Assembly (NCBI GenBank): GCA_934122385.1
Contig: CAKOWP010000035.1
Coordinates: 1 to 10,705, forward strand
Length of the DNA stretch: 10,705 bases
Origin: an uncultured Clostridia bacterium
Lineage (GTDB): Bacteria; Bacillota; Clostridia; TANB77; CAG-508
Direction: 5' to 3'
Made by a program: the position numbers and the translations under genes. The notes beneath the pieces were generated by a model that saw nothing but the letters and a program-made list of their open reading frames with translations, had not been told where the DNA came from and did not search any database. Below, in pieces: positions 6,146-10,705 of this stretch (position 1 is the first letter of the stretch; each line of letters opens with the position of its first letter).

Positions 6146-6342
6146 CCTTTCGCTTCACTTCGTTTCGCTCATCGTCATCCAAAATTTTTTCAAAATTTTG
6201 TCTGCCAAATCTTGGGCGTTTTAGCTCATCGTCATCCAAAATTTTTTCAAAATTTTGTCTGCCAAATCTTGGGCGTTTTCACTCATCGTCATCCAAAATT
6301 TTTTTCAAAATTTTGTCTGCCAAATCTTAGAAATTTTGCTCA
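6146..6342 (-). repeat. Repeat block B: tail plus three units upstream of the hydrolase gene
   Basis: Three units (6167-6216, 6224-6273, 6281-6331) have linkers CGTTTTA and CGTTTTC. The tail (6166-6146) is identical to that of block A. The third unit has one extra T in its T-run and a changed end (TTAGA for TTGGG). A further unit start (GCTCA, 6338-6342) breaks off after five bases. The tail leads straight into the AGGAGG of the hydrolase gene. The block fills most of the gap between the cyclophilin and hydrolase genes. Orientation is the same as block A, so the hydrolase gene lies between direct repeats. Confidence 0.85.
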
Positions 6343-6361
6343 TTTTAATATTTTTTTAATT

Positions 6362-6919
6362 TTAGATAGCAATTTTTTCTGGTTCTGGATATTCTACTCC
6401 AAATGTCTCTACTGTTACTTTTTTCATAACAGGTGGTTCTACTGGCCTATCTTTTCCTCCACCAAATGGACTTCTTGTAATTACTCTTGATTTTACAATT
6501 TTATCTACTACATCCATTCCTTCAATTACACTTCCAAATGCTGCATATTTTCCATCTAAGAATTCTGAGTCATCTGTTACTATAAAGAATTGAGAACCTG
6601 CACTATTAGGCATCATGCTTCTTGCCATTGATACGATTCCTCTTACATGTGATATGTTGTTTTCTACTCCATTTTCTTTGAATTCTCCTTTTATTCCGTA
6701 TCCTGGGCCTCCCATTCCTGTCCCTTCTGGGTCTCCTCCTTGTGCCATGAATCCTGGAATTGTTCTGTGGAATATTAGTCCATCATAAAATCCTTTTTGT
6801 ACCAAATTTACAAAGTTGTTTACTGTTTCTGGCGCTTTGCTTGGATATAGTTCTAGTTTTATTATTCCCCCATCTTCCATTTCTATTGTTACTATTGGTT
6901 TCTTTAAATTTTCACTCAT
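6362..6919 (-). CDS. Cyclophilin-type peptidyl-prolyl cis-trans isomerase
   Basis: This 185-residue single-domain cyclophilin accelerates proline isomerisation in folding proteins. Active-site residues are clear: FHRTIPGFMAQGGDP (50-64) gives H51, R52, F57, M58 and Q60, SAGSQFF (106-112) gives Q110 and F112, and FLDGKYAAFG (120-129) follows. The tryptophan of human cyclophilin A that helps bind cyclosporin is F120 here, as in many bacteria. No signal peptide is present, so it is cytosolic. ATG at 6919 is preferred over the ATG five codons upstream: GGGAGAG lies 7 bases before the former, while the latter lacks a ribosome binding site and would overlap it. A 36-base gap to the lipid kinase gene suggests co-transcription. 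The C-terminal tail (about 171-185) is a short acidic extension. Confidence 0.92.
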   Translation of the reverse strand: MSENLKKPIVTIEMEDGGIIKLELYPSKAPETVNNFVNLVQKGFYDGLIFHRTIPGFMAQGGDPEGTGMGGPGYGIKGEFKENGVENNISHVRGIVSMARSMMPNSAGSQFFIVTDDSEFLDGKYAAFGSVIEGMDVVDKIVKSRVITRSPFGGGKDRPVEPPVMKKVTVETFGVEYPEPEKIAI

Positions 6920-6955
6920 AATTTTCTCTCCCATCTTTTATTCTATCTTAATTTT

Positions 6956-7822
6956 TTATTTCAAAATTTTTTCTACAAAGTCATTATCATTAAATAATGT
7001 AATTGATTTTGGTAAAACATCAATAATAAATTTATTTCCTGTTAGTTTTTCTCCATCAACATTAAATGTTATTTCTTCATCAAGCTCTAATTCTACATGA
7101 TTTGTTCTAAATTTATGAATTCTCCTTTTTCCTTCATGTTTTCCTTTTTTCAGCCTTAAAATTAATGGAATCATTTTTATTTTTGACATTTCTTCTGCAT
7201 AATAAACATCTAAAAGTCCATCCGTTAATGTTGATTTTGGTGCAATATTAAAGCCACCTCCATAATATGCTCCATTGCAAATGCTTAAAATTGTATATTT
7301 GGTTTCAATGTTTTTTACACTAGTTTTCAATTTCATTTTTTTATGTTTAAATTTTATAAAAGTATAAACAATACTTGCATTGTACAATTGATTTGTTGGT
7401 ATTATTGTGTTCCTTAATTTGTCAATATTGTTTGCTACTTCAGCATCGATTCCTGTACATGCTACATTTATGAAGTATTTGTCATTAATTTTTCCTATAT
7501 CTATCAACGTCTCTTTATTAGGCAAATTTTTTATAGTTCTATATGTATCATTTCCTGAGCCTGATGGAATAATACCTAGTTTATTTTTAGTACCAACTAA
7601 CGCAGGCAACACAAGTGTTAGAGTTCCATCTCCTCCTACAACATATATTACATATTCTTTATCTCTGTATTCTAAAGCAATGTCATATCCACTTTTTTCT
7701 TTTGTTATATATCTAATTTCAAATTCAATATTTTGATTTTTACATTCGTTTTCTATATTGGGTATGATTTTTTTGCTTTTTCCTCTTCCAGCACTTTCGT
7801 TTACTATAAAAATCCATTTCAT
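6956..7822 (-). CDS. Diacylglycerol kinase-family lipid kinase (YegS/DgkB-like)
   Basis: This 288-residue protein has the diacylglycerol kinase catalytic domain of the soluble DgkB/YegS/BmrU family. FIVNESAGRGKS (5-16) forms the first nucleotide-binding loop, VVGGDGTL (61-68) is the catalytic GGDGT motif, and IPSGSGNDTYR (85-95) is the second conserved loop. The C-terminal half, with YYGGGFNIAP, LTDGLLDVYY and FNVDGEKL, matches the beta-rich domain. It probably phosphorylates diacylglycerol or a related lipid with ATP at the inner membrane face; the exact lipid cannot be told. The frame could begin at TTG 7834, but that codon abuts the AGGAAGGA ribosome binding site. ATG 7822 gives the family's usual 'MKWIFIVN' start, with a slightly long spacing of 12. 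It follows the acyltransferase gene by 66 bases, consistent with joint phospholipid metabolism. Confidence 0.88.
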   Translation of the reverse strand: MKWIFIVNESAGRGKSKKIIPNIENECKNQNIEFEIRYITKEKSGYDIALEYRDKEYVIYVVGGDGTLTLVLPALVGTKNKLGIIPSGSGNDTYRTIKNLPNKETLIDIGKINDKYFINVACTGIDAEVANNIDKLRNTIIPTNQLYNASIVYTFIKFKHKKMKLKTSVKNIETKYTILSICNGAYYGGGFNIAPKSTLTDGLLDVYYAEEMSKIKMIPLILRLKKGKHEGKRRIHKFRTNHVELELDEEITFNVDGEKLTGNKFIIDVLPKSITLFNDNDFVEKILK

Positions 7823-7857
7823 ATTTAATTTCAATCCTTCCTCAAGGTAGAAACCCT

Positions 7858-7883
7858 GTTGGAAAAATTTTCAATTTTCCAAC
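7858..7883 (-). other. Hairpin between the acyltransferase and lipid kinase genes
   Basis: GTTGGAAAA (7858-7866) and TTTTCCAAC (7875-7883) are perfect 9-base complements with an 8-base loop, just after the acyltransferase stop codon. No T-run follows on the minus strand, so it is not a standard terminator. It could be an mRNA-stabilising hairpin or reduce read-through. Confidence 0.45.
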
Positions 7884-7888
7884 CTTTC

Positions 7889-8464
7889 CTACTTTCTAAG
7901 TATGTTTAATACTTCATTCTTAATATAATTATTTGCTTCTTCTATTTCCATTTTACTAACATCTATTGGTTTTCCAAATTCAATTGATAAGCCTTTTCTA
8001 AATGTTTTATAGTCTCCTTTTATTGCAAATGGAATTATTGGTGTGTTCGTTTTTTGAGCTATTTTAACTGCTCCGTATCTGAATTTCAAAAGTTCTTGGT
8101 TTGTCCTATTTCTTGTTCCTTCTGGAAAGATTCCAACTGTTCCCCCTTGTTTAAGCACTCTTTCTGCTTTTAATATGGCTACAGGATTACTTTTGTTTCT
8201 GTGTACTTTTATAGTTCCAATGCTTTCAAAAATTTTTCCGTGTATTCCTTTGAATAGGCTTTCTTTTGCCATGTAGTGTACTATTCTGTTTGTGTTTGAC
8301 ATTACCATTATTGGGTCAAATGCGTGCTTGTGGTTTCCGACAAAGATAATTGCTCCTTTTTCTGGTATGTTTTCTGTTCCTTTTACTGTTGGTTTATATA
8401 TTATTTTTAGCATCTTGCTATATATTGTTTTTGCTATTTTGTATAGTGTTTTGTTCTCTTTCAT
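7889..8464 (-). CDS. 1-acyl-sn-glycerol-3-phosphate acyltransferase (PlsC family)
   Basis: This 191-residue protein is a typical short bacterial PlsC/LPLAT protein. It has the catalytic NHKHAFD motif (H45-x4-D50) and FPEGTRNR (113-120), which binds the glycerol phosphate. It also shows the KVHRN block (86-90) after SIGTI and IPFAIKGDY (144-152). It would acylate lysophosphatidic acid to phosphatidic acid at the membrane. The N-terminus carries an amphipathic, Lys-rich helix rather than a clear transmembrane segment. ATG 8464 is chosen because AAGGA lies 8 bases before it. The frame extends to TTG 8494, but that codon falls inside the -10 promoter element. It has its own promoter at 8494-8502. 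The lipid kinase downstream also yields phosphatidic acid, so the two may act in the same lipid pool. Confidence 0.9.
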   Translation of the reverse strand: MKENKTLYKIAKTIYSKMLKIIYKPTVKGTENIPEKGAIIFVGNHKHAFDPIMVMSNTNRIVHYMAKESLFKGIHGKIFESIGTIKVHRNKSNPVAILKAERVLKQGGTVGIFPEGTRNRTNQELLKFRYGAVKIAQKTNTPIIPFAIKGDYKTFRKGLSIEFGKPIDVSKMEIEEANNYIKNEVLNILRK

Positions 8465-8488
8465 TTTTTGTTTCCTTGTTATTATTTT

Positions 8489-8512
8489 CCACAATTATAT
8501 CACTTTTTGTGG
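8489..8512 (-). promoter_or_regulatory. Extended -10 promoter of the acyltransferase gene inside an inverted repeat
   Basis: The minus strand reads AAAAAGTGATATAATTGTGG: a perfect TATAAT (8499-8494) with TG at the extended position. Perfect 6-base arms CCACAA (8489-8494) and TTGTGG (8507-8512) flank the element with a 12-base spacer, the layout of a possible repressor site. No convincing -35 is visible. Confidence 0.45.
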
Positions 8513-8555
8513 ATAAATATTAAATTTTAAAATTTTCTAGTAGTATAATTATTTT

Positions 8556-9470
8556 TTACTCTTTTATATCTTTAAGTATTTTCTTAAATAATTCTCTAGT
8601 ATTTTCATATGTAATTGTTTTAACCGCTTCATTGAAATCTAACCATTTTATCTCATTAACTTCACATTCCTGTGCTTTAATCTCTCCACCTGTGCTTTTT
8701 GCAATAAATAGAACCACTTGTTTTAATGTTCCTTTATCTGTTTCATATTCCATTGTATATCTTTTATTAGCATCAATTTCTACTTCTAAATTAGTTTCTT
8801 CTTTCACCTCTCTTGTTGCAGTTTCAAGCTCTGTTTCATTTTTTTCTACATGTCCTTTCGGAAATCCCCAATGTCCTTGTGTTTGCTTGATTAGTAGTAC
8901 TTTATTATCATTTATTATGATACATCCACAACATTTTTCTCTTTTGTGGTTGATGTTTTTGCTTAATATATTGTTTACTTCATTTGATTCAAATTCATTT
9001 TTCAAATCATTGTTTATTTTATGTACTGGTATTTTATTTTTTTTTAGTATTTCTTTTATTGCTTCTGGTAGGATTTTATATTCATCTATTTTGCTTATTT
9101 CTATCCATTCATAGTGTAGGTTTTCTTTGCCCTCTACATTCTTTAGTGTATGTTCTATTTTTTGGTCTTCTTCGTTTATGAATTCTGCTTTGTGTACAAA
9201 TAGTATTTCGTGATATTTCTGTCCTTTTTCTTCAAAGAAATTTTCTATTGTTGCTATATAACCTGTTGTTTTTACTTCTTTTCCAAGTTCTTCTTCAATT
9301 TCTCTTTTGACTGTCGTTTCTGAATCTTCTCCTATTTTTACTCTTCCTCCTATTAGTGCATAGTGGTCTTTAGTTATTTCTTTGTGTACTAATATTTTTC
9401 CGTTGTGTTCTATTATTCCTGCTGCTCTTATGTTTAGTTTGTAGTTTTCTACTTCTATTGTTAAATCCAT
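8556..9470 (-). CDS. Tandem NUDIX hydrolase: two domains in one chain
   Basis: This 304-residue protein has two NUDIX domains; most family members carry one in about 150 residues. The first (about 12-145) contains a Nudix box from G42 to G63, G-x5-E-x7-REIEEELG, with catalytic REIEEE. The second (about 178-300) resembles asymmetric bis(5'-nucleosyl)-tetraphosphatases: CGCIII, then GHWGFPKGHVE (199-209), and a box from G206 ending REVKEETNL (220-228). In that box the usual glycine is N227, while the metal-binding glutamates remain. The domains are joined by a lysine-rich linker. Probable substrates are nucleoside diphosphates linked to another group, such as Ap4A for the second domain, but specificity is not readable. 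ATG has AGGAGG 8 bases upstream, and an extended -10 promoter lies just beyond. It is the first gene of the minus-strand run. Confidence 0.88.
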   Translation of the reverse strand: MDLTIEVENYKLNIRAAGIIEHNGKILVHKEITKDHYALIGGRVKIGEDSETTVKREIEEELGKEVKTTGYIATIENFFEEKGQKYHEILFVHKAEFINEEDQKIEHTLKNVEGKENLHYEWIEISKIDEYKILPEAIKEILKKNKIPVHKINNDLKNEFESNEVNNILSKNINHKREKCCGCIIINDNKVLLIKQTQGHWGFPKGHVEKNETELETATREVKEETNLEVEIDANKRYTMEYETDKGTLKQVVLFIAKSTGGEIKAQECEVNEIKWLDFNEAVKTITYENTRELFKKILKDIKE

Positions 9471-9499
9471 ACCCGTTCCTCCTTTTTATTTTTATGGTA

Positions 9500-9508
9500 A
9501 TTATATCA
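9500..9508 (-). promoter_or_regulatory. Extended -10 promoter of the NUDIX gene
   Basis: The minus strand reads TGATATAAT, a perfect extended -10, about 30 bases before the ATG. A second TATAAT lies at 9516-9511. No clear -35 is seen in this AT-rich stretch. Confidence 0.45.
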
Positions 9509-9793
9509 TAATTATAGGATTTTTTATAGTATAGAATGAAAAAAGTATTTACTTTTTTACTATGTTTGTTACAGTTCAGTAAGGGAAATCCCTGAGATAC
9601 CTGTGAATGATATTTTTCATATGAGTTAGTATTGATGCGTGCTTTTTTTCTTGTATATCTATATTATATTTTTTATGGGTGGGCTTCGGGTTATGAGAGT
9701 TACATAATATATTTTATTAGATGTGTTGAATTGTATTGTATGCTAGTGATATTAGTGCTTTGGTGAATTTTTATTTAGTGTACATTTTTGTTA

Positions 9794-9837
9794 AAATTGG
9801 GGTGTTTTTGAAAATTTGATCCCCAATTTCTCCCCAA
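9794..9837 (+). promoter_or_regulatory. Leader stem with two possible partners
   Basis: AAATTGGGG (9794-9802) pairs perfectly with CCCCAATTT (9821-9829) over an 18-base loop. A second CCCCAA (9832-9837) could compete for the same TTGGGG. The stretch lies about 90 bases before the start of the small gene. Competing pairings are the layout of an attenuator or switch, but no known riboswitch class is recognised. Confidence 0.35.
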
Positions 9838-9873
9838 GTGTTACTAAACATATTTTTGTATTTTTATGGTTTT

Positions 9874-9897
9874 AATTGCAAAATTTTTATTGCAATT
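9874..9897 (+). promoter_or_regulatory. Palindromic site just upstream of the small-gene pair
   Basis: AATTGCAA (9874-9881) and TTGCAATT (9890-9897) are perfect complements with an 8-base spacer, about 30 bases before the ATG. This could be an operator or an RNA hairpin upstream of the ribosome binding site. Confidence 0.4.
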
Positions 9898-9926
9898 GAA
9901 TTGATATTTTTAAGGAGGAAATTTTT

Positions 9927-10235
9927 ATGGAATTTAATAAAGATAAAATTCAAGATTTAATGAATGAGTGGATAGTTTTTAGAGATGAAGAACTTTGTAA
10001 ATTAACTAATGAAGATATGAAACATTCTCTAGACTTTGATACTTTTTATAATTCAGTTTTGAAAAATGTTTCTAAAAATAGTGAGAAATTTATGATTAAA
10101 AATTTGGACAAGTTTTATGAGCAAATTATGGATTTTACTGGTTATTATAATGATAAATATTATAGGGCCGGTTTTGGTGATTGCTTGAATTTAGTTATTA
10201 TGAGTCTTGGAGGTAATGGTATTGAGACTAAATAG
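9927..10235 (+). CDS. Small unknown protein, first of an overlapping pair
   Basis: This 102-residue protein is not recognised. It is hydrophilic and appears all-helical, rich in Lys, Asp, Asn and aromatic residues, with no signal peptide or membrane helix. A C-terminal YYNDKYYRAGFGDCLNLVI stretch (73-91) resembles the 'YY..GF.dG..L' endings of small proteins on clostridial mobile elements, but that is pattern memory only. The start is very clear: AGGAGG lies 8 bases before ATG. Its last codons overlap the TnpV-like gene in another frame, so the second is probably translated by coupling. Upstream lie two structured elements (9794-9837 and 9874-9897) that may control it. Confidence 0.7.
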   Translation: MEFNKDKIQDLMNEWIVFRDEELCKLTNEDMKHSLDFDTFYNSVLKNVSKNSEKFMIKNLDKFYEQIMDFTGYYNDKYYRAGFGDCLNLVIMSLGGNGIETK

Positions 10236-10497
10236 ATATGGTAAATTAGCTAAAAGGTATTTGGAAGAATATAAACCTTTTAAATTTTCTCGTTTGGTTA
10301 TGGATGGCTCTATTATGGATTATTTATTGGATTTCGAAAATCATTTAAAAGGTTATGCTAATTTGGTTGAAATTGAACTTAAAGAAAAGTATCCTGCTCC
10401 TGCTGATAAAGATAGTTTTATTGAACAGGTTAGATATTTGAATATGATTCAGGAGATGGTGGATGAGTTTGTGATGGAAGAGGTTAAGTTGGTGTAG
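10222..10497 (+). CDS. TnpV-like small protein, apparently lacking the usual N-terminus
   Basis: This 91-residue protein resembles TnpV, a small protein of unknown role on Tn4451-type and other clostridial mobile elements. RYGKLAKRYLEEYKP (5-19) matches the family's 'kYG.lrkrYLkehrp'. DYLLDFENHLKGYANLV and QVRYLNMIQEMVDEFVMEEV match the later helices. Family members usually have about 30 residues before the 'YG' motif; only four are present here, and the missing part is not found in the frame upstream. The best start is TTG 10222, with GGAGG 8 bases before it; ATG 10216 and TTG 10207 are too close to or within that site. It overlaps the preceding gene by 14 bases. No transposase is visible, so it may be a remnant of an element or a domesticated gene. 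Confidence 0.6.
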   Translation: MRLNRYGKLAKRYLEEYKPFKFSRLVMDGSIMDYLLDFENHLKGYANLVEIELKEKYPAPADKDSFIEQVRYLNMIQEMVDEFVMEEVKLV

Positions 10498-10504
10498 AAA
10501 AGCA

Positions 10505-10535
10505 AAAAGTCGAGATAATTCTCGGCTTTTATTAA
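10505..10535. terminator. Bidirectional intrinsic terminator
   Basis: AAAAGTCGAG (10505-10514) pairs with CTCGGCTTTT (10521-10530), including one G-U, around an ATAATT loop. A T-rich tract follows on the plus strand, and TTTTTGCTTTT follows on the minus strand. It ends the TnpV-like gene and, on the other strand, lies right after the stop of the right-edge gene. Confidence 0.85.
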
Positions 10536-10705
10536 GGTCTATTATACTTATATAATTTTCTAGAATTGTCCACTTTTGATCCATCTTCTTTTTTTTCATA
10601 CGCTTCATCTATCCATTTTTCTAATTCTAAATGTGGATATGTTGGATATTCATACAATTTTGCATAACCAGAATTAATATTATCTTGTAATCTTTCTGGA
10701 ACAGT
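10532..10705 (-). CDS. C-terminal fragment of an unknown protein, cut by the window edge
   Basis: A minus-strand frame is open from the right edge to a TAA at 10534-10532, giving the last 57 residues of a protein. It reads protein-like, with TVPERLQDNINSGYAKLYEY, then PTYPHLELEKWIDEAYEKKE and a basic end KLYKYNRP. The stop codon abuts the bidirectional terminator, as expected for a real gene end. No family is recognised, and the start and function lie outside the window. Confidence 0.6.
   Translation of the reverse strand, partial: TVPERLQDNINSGYAKLYEYPTYPHLELEKWIDEAYEKKEDGSKVDNSRKLYKYNRP

Larger units (their letters stand above)
9541..9926. other. Intergenic stretch without a supported gene
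   Basis: About 390 bases separate the divergent NUDIX gene and the small plus-strand gene. I see no conserved coding frame and no RNA family that I recognise. AAAAAAGT (9539-9546) and ACTTTTTT (9551-9558) form a weak hairpin. A short frame at 9536-9595 reads MKKVFTFLLCLLQFSKGNP, like a signal peptide. It could be a relic, since a shifted frame continues to 9629, but it lacks a ribosome binding site and may be chance. Structured elements close to the small gene are listed separately. Confidence 0.5.

Noticed and set aside
6146..6342. Repeat units as a coding sequence encoding peptide repeats
   Set aside because: The periods are 56 and 57 bases, so the frame is not kept between units, and the unit fills intergenic gaps up to ribosome binding sites.
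7840..7890. Riboswitch before the lipid kinase gene (GGGTTTCTACC resembles a purine riboswitch piece)
   Set aside because: Only a short string matches. The rest of the purine riboswitch core is absent and the stretch is too short.
9536..9629. Signal-peptide-like short frame followed by a shifted frame (possible lipoprotein relic)
   Set aside because: There is no ribosome binding site at a useful distance, it is very short, and hydrophobic frames arise easily in AT-rich DNA.
10345..10608. Minus-strand 87-codon frame over the TnpV-like gene
   Set aside because: It is the antisense of a supported gene and runs through a terminator, with a low-complexity Lys/Met start.

Overview
The window is AT-rich DNA with short intergenic gaps, strong AGGAGG-type ribosome binding sites, TTG and GTG starts, sigma-A-like promoters and intrinsic terminators. 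This fits a low-G+C Bacillota, most likely a Clostridia member. A bile salt hydrolase-family gene and a TnpV-like protein make a gut habitat likely, though that is inference.

Layout. Positions 1-68 hold the first codons of a truncated minus-strand gene with its own extended -10 promoter, followed by a stretch dense in inverted repeats (182-333). A minus-strand SUMF1/FGE-fold gene (367-1272), visibly richer in G+C than the rest, is divergent from a plus-strand YhcC/TIGR01212 radical SAM gene (1440-2378) whose promoter predicts a nearly leaderless mRNA. A bidirectional terminator (2461-2494) separates that gene from a long minus-strand run. In transcription order the run is: tandem NUDIX hydrolase (9470-8556), PlsC-like acyltransferase (8464-7889), diacylglycerol kinase-family lipid kinase (7822-6956), cyclophilin (6919-6362), choloylglycine/bile salt hydrolase (6134-5160), membrane-anchored EndA-like nuclease (5015-4227), unknown acidic protein (4146-3724), YfcE-like phosphodiesterase (3705-3169) and a membrane-anchored DUF4878-like protein (3115-2501). 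Internal promoters before the acyltransferase gene and the last gene break the run into several units. The right end (9541-10705) has about 390 bp without a clear gene, two overlapping small plus-strand genes (the second TnpV-like), a bidirectional terminator, and the C-terminus of a truncated minus-strand gene.

The most unusual structure is a family of five near-identical ~50-bp units (56-57-bp period) in two blocks, 5025-5151 and 6146-6342. The blocks fill the gaps on both sides of the bile salt hydrolase gene, in the same orientation. Each block ends in the same purine-rich tail, which runs directly into the Shine-Dalgarno of the next gene. The hydrolase gene therefore sits as a cassette between ~127-bp direct repeats, and recombination between them should remove it while leaving the neighbouring nuclease gene with an intact ribosome binding site.

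The genes do not form one pathway. The acyltransferase and lipid kinase suggest phospholipid metabolism. The hydrolase and nuclease would act on bile conjugates and nucleic acid respectively. The rest look like housekeeping or unknown functions.
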